Of a DNA stretch of 64,000 nt, positions 19,138 to 30,298 are shown piece after piece; the stretch's first letter is position 1; each line of letters opens with the position of its first letter. The position numbers were made by a program, and so were the translations under genes. Under the pieces are notes generated by a model. That model saw only the letters and a list, made by a program, of their open reading frames with translations. It did no database searches and was not told the DNA's origin. The stretch spans positions 1 through 64,000 of the forward strand of contig NZ_JAEKEG010000029.1 of the NCBI RefSeq assembly GCF_016651255.1, given 5' to 3'. The stretch comes from Pseudomonas sp. TH10 (GTDB lineage Bacteria; Pseudomonadota; Gammaproteobacteria; Pseudomonadales; Pseudomonadaceae).

Positions 19138-22100
19138 ATGACCGACGAATCGCCCTCCATCGACAAACTGCTGAAAAACCTCGACCACGCCATGCTCGCC
19201 GACCGCCATCGGCTGCGGCGGCAGTTGCTTGAGCTGCGTAAAAAGCCCGATGAGGCCAAGTTGGCCCTGTGGGTGACGCGGATGCAGGCATCCTGTGATC
19301 AGGTACTGGCGCGCAAGGCCAGCCTGCCGGTGATTCGTTACGACGACAGCCTGCCGATTGCGGCCAAGCGCGACGAAATCAAAAAGGCGCTGGAACAGCA
19401 CCAGGTGCTGATCATCGCGGGCGAAACCGGCTCGGGTAAAACCACGCAGTTGCCGAAAATCTGTCTGGAAATCGGTCGTGGCCAGCACGGCTTGATCGGG
19501 CATTCCCAGCCACGTCGAATTGCCGCACGCAGTGTCGCCAGTCGCGTCGCCGAAGAACTCGGCACGCCGCTCGGTTCGTTGGTCGGCTATCAAGTGCGCT
19601 TCGAAGATCAAAGCGATTCCAACACCCTGATCAAACTGATGACCGACGGCATCCTGCTGGCGGAAACCCAGAATGATCGCTATCTCGAACGTTACGACAC
19701 GATCATCGTCGACGAAGCCCACGAACGCAGCCTCAACATCGACTTCCTGCTCGGTTACCTGAAAACCCTGCTGCCGCGTCGCCCGGATCTGAAAGTCATC
19801 ATCACTTCGGCGACCATCGATCTGGAGCGTTTCTCCAAGCATTTCGACGATGCGCCGATTGTGGAAGTGTCCGGCCGTACCTTCCCGGTCGATACCTGGT
19901 ATCGCCCGCTGACGCTGGAGCAGGACGAAGAGGGTAATCGCGTCGAAGATGACTTGACCGTGGATCAGGCGATCCTCGCCGCCCTCGACGAAGTCGCCGC
20001 GTTCGAGCGTAGCGAGCGTAAAAGTCCCGGGGATGTGTTGGTGTTCCTGCCCGGCGAGCGGGAAATCCGCGACGCCGCCGACATGCTGCGCAAGGCCCAA
20101 CTCAAGCACACTGAAATCCTGCCACTGTATGCACGGCTGTCACCGGCCGAACAGCAGCGCATTTTCCAGTCGCACCCGGGGCGCAGGGTGGTGCTGGCTA
20201 CCAACGTCGCGGAAACCTCGCTGACAGTGCCCGGCATCCGCTACGTGATCGACAGCGGCACCGCGCGCATCAGCCGCTACAGCTATCGGGCCAAGGTCCA
20301 GCGCCTGCCCATCGAAGCCATTTCCCAGGCCAGCGCCAACCAGCGTAAAGGCCGTTGCGGTCGCGTCGAACCGGGCATTTGCATCCGCCTGTACAGCGAA
20401 GAGGATTTCATCGGGCGCCCGGAATTCACCGATCCGGAAATTCTGCGCACTAACCTCGCCGCCGTTATTTTGCAGATGCTGCATTTGCGTCTCGGCGAGA
20501 TCACCGCATTCCCGTTCATCGAGCCGCCGGATGGCAAGGCGATCAGCGACGGTTTCAACCTGCTGCAAGAACTCTCGGCGGTCGATCGCAACAGCCAGCT
20601 GACACCGCTCGGTCGCCAGCTGGCGCGGCTGCCCGTAGACCCGCGCATGGGCCGCATGCTGCTTGAAGCGGCAAAACTCGGCAGCCTGCAGGAAGTACTG
20701 ATCGTCGCCAGCGCCATGTCGATTCAGGACCCGCGCGAGCGTCCGCCGGAGCGTCAGCAAGCGGCAGATCAGGCCCATGCGCAATGGAAAGATGTCGATT
20801 CCGACTTCGCCGGGCTGGTCAATTTGTGGCGTGGTTTTGAAGAGCAGCGCCAGGCGTTGACCGCGAGCCCGCTGCGCAATTGGTGCCGGAAGAACTTCCT
20901 CAACTATCTGCGTCTGCGCGAGTGGCGCGATTCCCATCGCCAGTTGAGCCTGATCTGCCGCGACATGCAGTTGAGCCTCAATAAAGAGCCGGCGGATTAC
21001 CCGAAACTGCACAAAGCGGTGCTGGTGGGGCTGCTCAGCCAGATCGGCCAGAAAACAGAGGACGGCGATTACCTTGGCGCGCGGCAGCGCCGTTTCTGGA
21101 TTCATCCGTCGTCGGGCATCGGCAAGAAACGCCCGCAATGGCTGATGACCGCCGAGCTGGTGGAAACCACCAAGCTCTATGCGCGCATGGTCGCCAAGAT
21201 CGACGCCGACTGGATTGAACCGCTGGCCGGGCACCTGATCAAGAAAAACCACTTCGAACCGCATTGGGAGAAGAAGCGCGGTCAGGTCGTCGCGTTCGAG
21301 CAGATCACGCTGTTCGGGCTGATTGTGGTCGGCCGTCGGCCGGTGCATTACGGCCCGGTGGACCCGGTGGTCTCGCGTGAACTGTTTATCCGCGAAGGTC
21401 TGGTGCGTGGCGAGATTCAATCGAAAGCCAAATGCCTGTCGGCCAATGCGCAGTTGCTGGAACAACTCGACGAACTCGAAGCCAAGGCCCGTCGCCGGGA
21501 TATTCTCGCCGACGAAGAAACCTTGTACGCCTTCTACGATGCGCGGCTGCCGGCGGAGATTCACCAGACCGCGACCTTCGACAGTTGGTATCGCGTCAAC
21601 AGCCAGAAAGATCCGCAACTGCTGATCATGCGCGAAGAAGACGTGCTGGCCCGCGAGGCCAGCGAAGTCACCGCGCTGCATTACCCGGACACCTTGCACA
21701 TTGGTGATCTGGAACTGGCGCTGACCTATCACTTTGAACCCAATCACCCGCGCGATGGCGTGACCCTGCGCGTACCGGCGCCGTTGTTGCCGATGCTGCC
21801 GCCGGAGCGTCTGGAATGGCTGGTGCCGGGGCTGATCGAGGCCAAGTGCATCGCCCTCGTGCGCAACTTGCCGAAAGCGTTGCGCAAGAACTTCGTGCCG
21901 GTGCCCGACTTCATCAAGGCTGCGTTGCAACGCATGACGTTTGCCGAGGGTTCGCTGCCGCAAGCGCTGGGCCGCGAGCTGTTGCGCATGACCGGTGCGC
22001 GGGTCAGCGACGAAGCGTGGGCGGAAGCTGCGCAGCAAGTCGAAGGGCATCTGCGGATGAACCTGGAAATCGTCGACGGCCAAGGCAAGTTCCTTGGCGA

Positions 22101-23049
22101 AGGGCGTGATCTGGCCGAACTGACCGCACGGTTTGCCGAAGCCAGTCAGGCCGCGTTGGCCGTGCCGCAGAGCGCGAAAAGTCAGCAACCGGTGGAAGCG
22201 AAAGTCTTCGCGCCGGTGGCGGAAAAGACTCAGCAGAAGATTGCCGGGCTATCGATGACGGTATATCCGGCGCTGGTGGAAGAGGGCGGCACGGTCAAGG
22301 AAGGGCGGTTTTCGACCCCGGCCGAAGCCGAGTTCCAGCATCGTCGCGCGTTGCAGCGGTTGTTGATGCAGCAACTGGCCGAGCCGGCCAAGTTCTTGCG
22401 CGGAAAATTGCCGGGGCAGACTGAGCTGGGCCTGCTCTATCGCGACTTGGGTCGCGTCGATGCGCTGGTCGAGGACATTCTGCTGGCCAGTCTCGACAGC
22501 TGCATCCTTGAAGGCGAAGACCCGTTGCCGCGTGATGGTGCGGGGCTGGCGGCGCTGGCTGAGCGCAAACGCGGCAGTTGGACCGAGCACGCCGAGCGTG
22601 TGGCGCGGTTGACCCTGGAAATCCTGAAGATCTGGCACGGTTTGCAAAAGCGCTTCAAGGGCAAGATCGATCTGGCCCAGGCTGTGGCGCTGAACGACAT
22701 CAAGCAGCAGATCAGTCATCTGGTCTACCCGGGATTCGTTCGGGAAACGCCGATGCAGTGGCTCAAAGAGCTGCCGCGTTATCTGAAAGCCGTTGAGCAG
22801 CGTTTCGAGAAACTCGGCGCGCAGGTGCAGAAGGACCGGGTCTGGAGCGGTGAACTCGCCGGGCTCTGGGCGCAATACCAGACTCGCGCGGCCAAGCACG
22901 CCCAGGAAGGTAAACGCGATCCGCAACTTGAGCTGTATCGCTGGTGGCTGGAGGAATACCGGGTGTCGCTGTTTGCCCAGCAGTTAGGCACCAAGGTTCC
23001 GATCTCCGACAAACGCCTGAATAAGCAATGGACCCAGGTCGAGCCGTAG
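19138..23049 (+). CDS. hrpA: ATP-dependent RNA helicase HrpA (DEAH box)
   Basis: This 1303-residue cytoplasmic helicase has Walker A GETGSGKT (residues 95-102), the DEAH box at D192 (IVDEAHERS), SAT (TSATI) motif III and the QRKGRCGR motif VI. A helicase-associated domain and the long C-terminal HrpA-specific region follow. HrpA helps rescue stalled ribosomes and process mRNA in related bacteria. The length equals that of other HrpA proteins and there is no frame defect across nearly 4 kb, in contrast to several neighbours. It starts with ATG in MTDESPSIDKLLKNL. Confidence 0.96.
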   Translation: MTDESPSIDKLLKNLDHAMLADRHRLRRQLLELRKKPDEAKLALWVTRMQASCDQVLARKASLPVIRYDDSLPIAAKRDEIKKALEQHQVLIIAGETGSGKTTQLPKICLEIGRGQHGLIGHSQPRRIAARSVASRVAEELGTPLGSLVGYQVRFEDQSDSNTLIKLMTDGILLAETQNDRYLERYDTIIVDEAHERSLNIDFLLGYLKTLLPRRPDLKVIITSATIDLERFSKHFDDAPIVEVSGRTFPVDTWYRPLTLEQDEEGNRVEDDLTVDQAILAALDEVAAFERSERKSPGDVLVFLPGEREIRDAADMLRKAQLKHTEILPLYARLSPAEQQRIFQSHPGRRVVLATNVAETSLTVPGIRYVIDSGTARISRYSYRAKVQRLPIEAISQASANQRKGRCGRVEPGICIRLYSEEDFIGRPEFTDPEILRTNLAAVILQMLHLRLGEITAFPFIEPPDGKAISDGFNLLQELSAVDRNSQLTPLGRQLARLPVDPRMGRMLLEAAKLGSLQEVLIVASAMSIQDPRERPPERQQAADQAHAQWKDVDSDFAGLVNLWRGFEEQRQALTASPLRNWCRKNFLNYLRLREWRDSHRQLSLICRDMQLSLNKEPADYPKLHKAVLVGLLSQIGQKTEDGDYLGARQRRFWIHPSSGIGKKRPQWLMTAELVETTKLYARMVAKIDADWIEPLAGHLIKKNHFEPHWEKKRGQVVAFEQITLFGLIVVGRRPVHYGPVDPVVSRELFIREGLVRGEIQSKAKCLSANAQLLEQLDELEAKARRRDILADEETLYAFYDARLPAEIHQTATFDSWYRVNSQKDPQLLIMREEDVLAREASEVTALHYPDTLHIGDLELALTYHFEPNHPRDGVTLRVPAPLLPMLPPERLEWLVPGLIEAKCIALVRNLPKALRKNFVPVPDFIKAALQRMTFAEGSLPQALGRELLRMTGARVSDEAWAEAAQQVEGHLRMNLEIVDGQGKFLGEGRDLAELTARFAEASQAALAVPQSAKSQQPVEAKVFAPVAEKTQQKIAGLSMTVYPALVEEGGTVKEGRFSTPAEAEFQHRRALQRLLMQQLAEPAKFLRGKLPGQTELGLLYRDLGRVDALVEDILLASLDSCILEGEDPLPRDGAGLAALAERKRGSWTEHAERVARLTLEILKIWHGLQKRFKGKIDLAQAVALNDIKQQISHLVYPGFVRETPMQWLKELPRYLKAVEQRFEKLGAQVQKDRVWSGELAGLWAQYQTRAAKHAQEGKRDPQLELYRWWLEEYRVSLFAQQLGTKVPISDKRLNKQWTQVEP

Positions 23050-23051
23050 CC

Positions 23052-23150
23052 CCGGCAGCTCCTGCATGGGGCCGCCGAAGGCGATCTTTTGATCTTCCAG
23101 TGTCGCGACAAAAATCAAAAGATCGCAGCCTGCGGCAGCTCCTACGTTGG
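23052..23150. repeat. REP-like palindrome after hrpA
   Basis: GGCAGCTCCTGCATGGGGCC...GGCGATCTTTTGAT pairs imperfectly with ATCAAAAGATCGCAGCCTGC...GGCAGCTCCTACG. It belongs to the same sequence family as the other GATCGCAGCC palindromes. The rest of the 324-base gap before the FabH-like gene holds no visible gene. Confidence 0.7.
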
Positions 23151-23373
23151 GGCCGCGTAAAATCGTTGGGTCGTGCAATATAGGGCGAAAACCCGGTGTT
23201 TATGGCAAACTTCGCGCCTATAAACGCCGGCCCTGCGGTTTTGAGCCTTCGCGGCTACAGGCGGACCGGAGTAAAGCGATGCCAGGTTTGCGTCCCCCGG
23301 ATGGGAATAGACCCTTTGTGTGTTGGTACGACGGTTCCAGCACTTTCTGCCTGAACAGATTAGAGAAACGACC

Positions 23374-24495
23374 ATGCATAACGTCGTCATCAGCGGCACC
23401 GGCCTGTACACCCCGGCCAACAGCATCTCCAACGAAGAGCTGGTGCAGTCTTTCAATACCTACGTCGCGCAGTTCAACGCGGACAACGCCGAGGCCATCG
23501 CCAGCGGTGAAGTCCAGGCCCTGACCGAATCCAGCGCCGCGTTCATCGAAAAAGCCTCGGGCATCAAAAGCCGCTTTGTCATGGACAAGGACGGCATCCT
23601 CGATCCACAGCGCATGGCCCCGCGTCTGCCGGAGCGCTCCAACGACGAATGGTCGGTACTCTGCCAAATGGCCATCGGCGCTGCCGAACAAGCCTTGCAG
23701 CGCGCCGGCAAAACCGCCGCTGATATCGACGGCGTGATCGTCGCCTGCTCCAACCTGCAACGCGCTTACCCGGCCATCGCCATTGAAGTCCAGGAAGCGC
23801 TGGGTATCCAGGGTTTCGGTTTCGACATGAACGTGGCCTGTTCTTCGGCGACCTTCGGCATTCAGGCGGCAGCCAACAGCGTACAACTGGGCCAGGCCCG
23901 GGCCATCCTGATGGTCAACCCGGAAGTCTGCACCGGCCACCTCAATTTCCGTGATCGCGACAGCCACTTCATCTTCGGCGACGCTGCGACTGCGGTGATC
24001 ATCGAGCGCGCTGACACCGCGACCTCCAAGCACCAATTTGACGTGGTCAGCACCAAACTGCTGACCAAGTTCTCCAACAACATCCGTAACAACTTCGGTT
24101 TCCTTAATCGCGCGGCGGAAGAGGGCATCGGCACTCGCGACAAGCTGTTCGTGCAGGAAGGCCGCAAGGTGTTCAAGGATGTGTGCCCGATGGTCGCCGA
24201 GTTGATCGGCGAGCATCTGCAAGAGAACCAACTCAACGTCGGCGACGTGAAACGCTTCTGGCTGCACCAGGCCAACCTGAGCATGAACCACCTGATCGTG
24301 CGCAAGCTGCTCGGTCGCGAAGCCACTGAAGAAGAGGCACCGGTGATCCTCGACACCTATGCCAACACCAGCTCGGCGGGTTCGGTGATTGCGTTTCACA
24401 AGAACCAGGATGACCTGGCGGCGGGCTCGCTGGCAGTGCTCAGCTCGTTCGGTGCGGGTTACTCGATTGGCAGCGTGATACTGCGCAAGCGCTAA
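23374..24495 (+). CDS. Beta-ketoacyl-ACP synthase III family protein (PA3286-like)
   Basis: The 373-residue thiolase-fold enzyme condenses an acyl-CoA with malonyl-ACP. The catalytic triad is visible as C156 (NVACSSATFG), H298 (FWLHQANLSMN) and N331 (DTYANTSSAG). It is longer than housekeeping FabH (about 320 residues). Its length and its place beside hrpA resemble the P. aeruginosa protein that channels medium-chain acyl-CoA from beta-oxidation into fatty-acid synthesis. That functional match is inferred from length and neighbourhood. The ATG at 23374 follows AGAGAAA. Confidence 0.86.
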   Translation: MHNVVISGTGLYTPANSISNEELVQSFNTYVAQFNADNAEAIASGEVQALTESSAAFIEKASGIKSRFVMDKDGILDPQRMAPRLPERSNDEWSVLCQMAIGAAEQALQRAGKTAADIDGVIVACSNLQRAYPAIAIEVQEALGIQGFGFDMNVACSSATFGIQAAANSVQLGQARAILMVNPEVCTGHLNFRDRDSHFIFGDAATAVIIERADTATSKHQFDVVSTKLLTKFSNNIRNNFGFLNRAAEEGIGTRDKLFVQEGRKVFKDVCPMVAELIGEHLQENQLNVGDVKRFWLHQANLSMNHLIVRKLLGREATEEEAPVILDTYANTSSAGSVIAFHKNQDDLAAGSLAVLSSFGAGYSIGSVILRKR

Positions 24496-24504
24496 ACGCC
24501 CACA

Positions 24505-24606
24505 CCTGTAGGCGCGAGCTTGCTCGCGATGGTCGTCAACGATACCGCGGGGAGCCTGGCACCCTGCGGCGTCCTCACTACCATCGCGAGCAAGCCCGCT
24601 CCTGCA
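24505..24606. repeat. REP-like inverted repeat
   Basis: CTGTAGGCGCGAGCTTGCTC-GCGATGGT on the left pairs with ACCATCGCGAGCAAGC-CCGCTCCTGCAG on the right. It lies between the convergent FabH-like and porin genes. Confidence 0.75.
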
Positions 24607-24733
24607 GTGGGGCAGGGAATGCGCGAGCGCAAAAACCCGCTATGCACTATCGGACAGATGATGGGGACCGATAGCGCAAGCGGGTTTGGAAAGGCGACTC
24701 AGGCATCCCTGCCCGAGCCGGACAGCGGGATTA

Positions 24734-26057
24734 TCAGAACTTGGCTTCAGCATCCAGTTGCAGGGTGTTGATTTTCGAGTCGCGCAAAGTGGCGTTGGTA
24801 TAGTCGGATTTCGCCATCAGGTAAGTCGCGCCGAGGGAGAAGTTCTTGTCCAGCTCGTAGCTCACTTTCAACTTGCTGCCGCGCGAACCGGTGAAACCGT
24901 TAGCGAAGTCAGAGTCGGTGAAGGCGCCAACCACGGCGTTACGCTGTACGTCGCGATAGTTGTAGTCCAGGCCGAAGCCGTAGACCTTGGTCTTCACACC
25001 CGCCAGCCAGCCCATGTCCTGGTCGTTGCTGGCATCCTGGTTATTGACCACCTGACCGTACAGCGACAGCGGCATCGCCAGGCCACCGATGTCCAGCTGA
25101 CCAAAGCCTTCGTACAGTTTGAACTGCTCGTTCGGGGTGTTGCCGTTGGTGGCCAGTACCGATGGGATGCTGGTGCCGCCGGCGGTGATGTCTTCGTCAT
25201 TCTGGTAGGCGTAGACGCTGCCGCCGAGGGTCAGTTTCAGGTTGTCGGTGAGCGCCAGGCGGCTACCCAACTGGCCAGCGGTCAGACGCAAGTCGTGACG
25301 GAATTGCACGCCTTCGCCGTCGACGTTGTCCTTGAGGGTGTAGTTGCCCAGGCTGCCGAACAGTTCGGCGCTCGCGCCCAACGGGTATTTGTAAGTGACG
25401 GCCAGGCCTTCGGGGCTGATATCGCTATCCCAGATGATGTCGCCCATGCTTACTCCATTGCTGCGGCATCTTGCCGCCAACGATGTGCAGGTTCTTGATC
25501 GCATCGGGGTGGTAGTCGACGTAACCCTGATCCAGCCAGATCGATTTCTTGTCGAAGTAGTTGTCCAGGCTCTGGTTGGTCGAGCGAGCGTCATCGCCGC
25601 CGCCGGTGGCGATACGGATGCCGGTGTCGACCTGCGGGTTGATCTCGCTGTAGGCACCCAGACGGGCACGGATGCGTTGGCGATCCTTGTCGCGGCCGCC
25701 ATTGTTGGACTCGCCGTCGATCTTGACGGTCTCCTGACGAATACGCACATCACCCTTGAACTGGGTCTTGGCGGCCCACGCCAGTTTCTGGTCGAAAGCG
25801 CTTTGTTCGTTGGTCTTCTTCGCGACAGCCGCGACTTGTTCATTGGTCTCTTGCTGCGCCTGCTGCGCGATTTGCTGAGCCTTCTGATCCTTGGCCAGTT
25901 CAGTTTGCAGTTCTACGTACTGCGCTTGGGAAATCGAACCGTTGGCCTTGAGCATGTCGAGCAGTTTGGCGTCGACTGCGGCACTGGCCGGAACACTCAT
26001 GGCCAGCAACAGGCCACCGCACAGGGCCGCCGCAGTTTTCGTGGAAGCAAGACGCAT
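24734..26057 (-). pseudogene. Putative outer-membrane porin, one frameshift
   Basis: The N-terminus (MRLASTKTAAALCGGLLLAMSVPASA) is a signal peptide, followed by a coiled-coil rich segment (about residues 35-75) and a beta-barrel with alternating amphipathic strands that ends in aromatic AEAKF. This is the putative_porin family of trimeric porins with a periplasmic coiled coil. The frame breaks at 25454: dropping that base joins IVGGKMPQQW to VSMGDIIWDSDISPEGLA and restores a protein of about 440 residues. The substrate is unknown. The single indel is probably an assembly error. Confidence 0.8.
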
Positions 26058-26339
26058 AGCAATCTCCGAAGATGAGAGAGGATGGCTGAACCATCCTGGG
26101 CACAACCGACGATTTGAACGTCGGAAAACAGTGTCCGGGTAGAACCCGGCGCTCTAAAAACAGGCGCCAGTATCGCGATGGTTTATGACAGAGCAGTGGC
26201 AAAGTGATGGCGTTGCGATGACGATACGAATTCAACTGGAAGACCCCGTCCAGAGCACTGCGGTCGGATAGGTCGTGTAGGTTGCGTCGCGATAAGCGAT
26301 ACTCGCGAAGCTTTCACGCATTCAGGTGAAGAGGAATTT

Positions 26340-27464
26340 ATGCCGCTGCAGCGACTGGAAAATCTGTCCGACATTGCCCCGCGCACCTGGGATGCCCTGG
26401 TGCCGGAGGCCCAGCCGTTTTTGCGCCATGCCTTTCTCAGTGCCCTGGAAGACAGCGCCAGCATCGGCCCGCATTCGGGTTGGCAAGCCGAGCATCTGTT
26501 GCACGTCGAGGGTGACCGGCTGATCGCCGCGCTCCCCAGTTACCGCAAGTGGCACTCCTACGGCGAATACGTGTTCGATCACGCCTGGGCGGATGCCTGC
26601 GCACGGGCGGGCATCGACTATTACCCCAAGCTGTTGACAGCGGTGCCGTTCAGCCCGGTCAGCGGGCCGAGGCTGTTGGCGGCGAACGTCGAGGACGGTT
26701 TCGAGCTGCTGAAGAGCTTGCCGGGGTATCTCGAAATCGAAGGGCTCTCCAGCGCGCACATCAATTTCACCGACCCGTTCACCGATGCCGCGATGGCCGA
26801 GCAATCGGATTGGTTACAGCGCATCGGCTGTCAGTATCACTGGCAGAATCGCGGTTACCGCGACTTTCAGGATTTCCTTGATGTGCTCAGTTCGCGCAAG
26901 CGCAAACAGATGCGCAAGGAACGCGAGCAAGTGGCGGCGCAGGGCTTCGAGTTTGAATGGCTGCAAGGGCGCGAACTGGACGAAGCGCAGTGGGATTTTG
27001 TCTATGCCTGTTACGCCAATACCTATGCGGTGCGTCGGCAAACGCCTTATTTGACGCGGGAGTTTTTCAGTTTGCTGGCTGAACGTATGCCTGAATCGAT
27101 TCGCGTGGTGCTGGCGAAACAGGGATCACGGCCGGTGGCGATGGCGTTCAGTCTGGTCGGTGGCGACAGCTTTTACGGACGTTATTGGGGATGTCTGGCG
27201 GAGTTTGACCGGCTGCATTTCGAGACGTGTTTTTACCAGGGCATGGATTACGCGATAGCGCAGGGTTACCAGCGTTTCGATGCCGGTGCTCAAGGCGAGC
27301 ACAAACTGATTCGCGGTTTCGAACCGGTGATCACCCATTCCTGGCATTACCTGCGGCATCCGGGTTTGAAAGCAGCAGTGAAGGATTTCCTGCAACAGGA
27401 GCGTCTGGGCGTGCTGGCTTACGCCGAGGAAGCGAGGACCGCCCTGCCTTATCGACAGGAATGA
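26340..27464 (+). CDS. GNAT/FemAB-type N-acyltransferase family protein (DUF482)
   Basis: The 374-residue protein carries tandem GNAT-like folds typical of the DUF482 group. Visible family phrases include INFTDPF, the basic stretch SSRKRKQMRKEREQ and GCLAEFDRLHFETCFYQGMDYAI, with YQRFDAGAQGEHKLIRGFEP near the C-terminus. Such proteins are widespread in proteobacteria, but their substrate is not known. The start ATG at 26340 follows GAAGAGGAATTT. It is convergent with aqpZ. Confidence 0.8.
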   Translation: MPLQRLENLSDIAPRTWDALVPEAQPFLRHAFLSALEDSASIGPHSGWQAEHLLHVEGDRLIAALPSYRKWHSYGEYVFDHAWADACARAGIDYYPKLLTAVPFSPVSGPRLLAANVEDGFELLKSLPGYLEIEGLSSAHINFTDPFTDAAMAEQSDWLQRIGCQYHWQNRGYRDFQDFLDVLSSRKRKQMRKEREQVAAQGFEFEWLQGRELDEAQWDFVYACYANTYAVRRQTPYLTREFFSLLAERMPESIRVVLAKQGSRPVAMAFSLVGGDSFYGRYWGCLAEFDRLHFETCFYQGMDYAIAQGYQRFDAGAQGEHKLIRGFEPVITHSWHYLRHPGLKAAVKDFLQQERLGVLAYAEEARTALPYRQE

Positions 27465-27479
27465 TCCTCGCCCCCGGTC

Positions 27480-28175
27480 TCAGCTGTCTTCCTTGCCCAG
27501 CCAGCGGTATGTCACCCCGCCGACCACCGCGCCGAGCAACGGCGCGACCCAGAACATCCACAGCTGTGCGATCGCCCAGCCGCCCACCAGCAGTGCCGGG
27601 CCGGTACTGCGGGCCGGGTTGACTGAGGTATTGGTCACCGGGATCGAGATCAGGTGGATCAGCGTCAGGGCCAGGCCGATGGCGATCGGTGCCAGTCCTG
27701 CCGGCGCGCGCTTGTCGGTGGCACCGAGGATGATCAGCACGAACATCGCCGTCATCACCAGTTCACAGACGAAGCCTGCTGCCATCGAGTACTTGCCGGG
27801 AGAGTGTTCGCCGTAGCCATTGGAGGCCAGCCCCGTCGACAGATCGAACCCTTCCTTGCCGCTGGCGATGTAGTAGATCAACCCTGCAGCAATAATCGCG
27901 CCCAGCACTTGGGCGATGATGTAGGCGGGCAGTTCTCTGGCCGGAAACCGACCTCCGACAAACAGACCGACCGACACGGCCGGGTTGAGATGACATCCGC
28001 TGATGTGACCAATGGCGAACGCCATGGTCAACACCGTCAAACCAAAGGCCAGGGCCACCCCCAGCACGCCGATTCCCAGTGGCGACGACGCGGCGATCAC
28101 CGCACTGCCACACCCACCCAATACCAACCAGAACGTACCCAGCAACTCCGTGACTGAACGTTTGAACAGAGACAT
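27480..28175 (-). CDS. aqpZ: Aquaporin Z
   Basis: This 231-residue inner-membrane water channel has six predicted transmembrane helices and the two half-helix motifs [10 protein letters not shown] and [11 protein letters not shown]. The selectivity-filter arginine is the R in NPARS. The length equals that of E. coli AqpZ. The gene stands alone, with about 200 bases to the ABC transporter that lies upstream of it; that gap holds no clear gene. Confidence 0.94.
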   Translation of the reverse strand: MSLFKRSVTELLGTFWLVLGGCGSAVIAASSPLGIGVLGVALAFGLTVLTMAFAIGHISGCHLNPAVSVGLFVGGRFPARELPAYIIAQVLGAIIAAGLIYYIASGKEGFDLSTGLASNGYGEHSPGKYSMAAGFVCELVMTAMFVLIILGATDKRAPAGLAPIAIGLALTLIHLISIPVTNTSVNPARSTGPALLVGGWAIAQLWMFWVAPLLGAVVGGVTYRWLGKEDS

Positions 28176-28378
28176 GAGAAGAGTCCTTGATAGCGCTGCT
28201 ATCGAGACTGCATCGGGTTGTGCGTCCTTGCAGACTTACGACAGGCTCCGTTCCGAAGCCTTGGCTGAGTACAGCAGGGTTTTTGTGGAATGCCAGCGCC
28301 GAAAAAACCGCCAGGGCCCGTGGTCTGAGGCCTGTGGCGGTTTGACAGGGTAAAGGAACCCCTGTGGGAACATTCAAC

Positions 28379-30210
28379 TCAGTCGATCCCGACAAACCCT
28401 CCGGTCTGGTGCGCCCACAACCGCGCATACAACCCGCGATGCGCCAGCAGTTCGGCGTGGGTGCCGCTCTCGGCAATCTTGCCGTTCTCCAGCACCACCA
28501 GCCGATCCATGCGGGCGATGGTCGAGAGCCGGTGCGCAATCGCGATCACGGTTTTGCCCTGCATCAGGGTTTCCAGGCTTTCCTGAATCGCCGCCTCGAC
28601 TTCCGAGTCGAGTGCCGAGGTCGCCTCATCCATGATCAGGATCGGAGCATCCTTGAGCAGCACCCGTGCGATGGCGATGCGTTGACGTTGACCACCGGAC
28701 AGCTTCACCCCGCGCTCACCGACGTGCGCGTCGAAGCCAGTGCGGCCTTCCGCATCCGACAGCAACGGAATGAACTCATCGGCGCGCGCCTTGTGCACCG
28801 CGTCCCACAACTCGGCATCGGTGGCATCCGGTTTGCCGTACAACAAATTGTCGCGGATCGAACGGTGCAGCAACGAGGTGTCCTGAGTGATCATGCCGAT
28901 CCGTGCGCGCAGGCTTTCCTGGCCGACGTCGGCGATGTTCTGGCCGTCGATCAGAATGCGTCCGCCCTCGACGTCGTAGAGGCGCAGCAAGAGGTTGACC
29001 AAGGTCGATTTACCGGCGCCGGACGGCCCGATCAGGCCGATTTTTTCACCCGGTTTGATAGTCAGGTTGAGGTCGCCGATGATGCCTTTCTTCTTGCCGT
29101 AGTGAAAATCGACGTGCTCGAACCGCACCTCGCCATGCGGCACGGTCAGCGGCTTGGCCTGGTCGCGGTCGGTGACGCTGACCGGTTGCGCGATGGTCTG
29201 CAGACCGTCCTGGACCATGCCGATATTTTCAAAGATGCCGTTGACCACCCACATGATCCAGCCGGACATGTTGACGATGCGGATCACCAGGCCGGTCGCG
29301 AGGGCAATGGCGCCCACCGAGATCAGCGACTGCGTCCACAGCCACAGCGCCAGAGCGGTAGTGCCGACGATCAGCAGGCCGTTCATGGTGGTGATCGCCA
29401 CGTCCATGCTGGTGACTACACGACCGGCCATTTGCGCTTTGACGGTCTGTTCTTCGATGGCTTCCCTGGCGTAGTGCTGTTCGAAATTGGTGTGGGCGAA
29501 CAGCTTCAGCGTGGCGATGTTGGTGTAACCGTCAACGATCCGTCCCATCAGCTTCGAGCGGGCGTCGGAAGCTTCTACCGAACGTTCTTTCACCCGTGGC
29601 ACGAAGTAGTAGAGCGCGCCGATGTAAGCGGCGATCCACACCAGCAGCGGGATCATCAGACGCCAGTCGGCCTCGGCGAACAACACCAGCGCACTGATCG
29701 CGTAGATCACCACGTGCCATAGCGCATCGACCGCTTGCACTGCCGAATCGCGCAGCGAGTTGCCGGTCTGCATGATGCGTTGGGCGATGCGCCCGGCGAA
29801 GTCGTTCTGGAAGAAGTTAAGGCTCTGCTTGAGCACATAGCTGTGGTTCTGCCAGCGGATCATGCTGGTCATGCCGGGGCTCAGGGTCTGATGCACCAGC
29901 AGGTCGTGCAGGCCGAAGAAGATCGGGCGCAGCACGAGGGCAACCACCACCATCCAGGCCAGCTCGATGCCGTGCTCCTGGAAAAAATTCGGGTTCGGCG
30001 TGCCTTGCGCCAGGTCGATGATGCGGCTCAGGTAACTGAACAGCGCCACTTCGATCAGCGCGGCGAACAAGCCGACGACCAGCAGGGCGGCAAAGCTCGG
30101 CCAGACCTGCTTCAGGTAATAGGTATAGAAGGGAGAACACGATCCGGCGGGGAAGCGGTGGGGGCGTCACGGAAGATGTCGATAAGTTGTTCGAAACGGC
30201 GATAGAGCAT
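28379..30210 (-). pseudogene. ABC exporter (fused permease-ATPase), one frameshift near the start
   Basis: The C-terminal part has Walker A GPSGAGKST, the signature LSGGQRQRIA and Walker B ILIMDEATSALD, and the N-terminal half has about six membrane helices (FVPRVKERSVEASDAR and ALSALVLFAEADWRLMIPLL among them). This is an MsbA-type half-transporter of about 610 residues. The true start is probably at 30210 (MLYRRFEQLIDIFRDAP). That frame ends early, and one extra T at 30129-30130 restores VLPFYTYYLKQVWPSFAALL and links it to the rest. The substrate is unknown. Confidence 0.82.
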
Positions 30211-30298
30211 CAGATAACCGCCCGGAGTACGGGCTCTCCTTTTATCGGTGTGAGCGGCGTGAGGTTGAGTTCACGCCGCTCGATACGCCCTGTACAGC

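Noticed and set aside
20140-22188. 682-codon frame antisense to hrpA
   Set aside because: It lies wholly inside hrpA on the other strand, is a typical high-GC shadow, and has no family-like motif.
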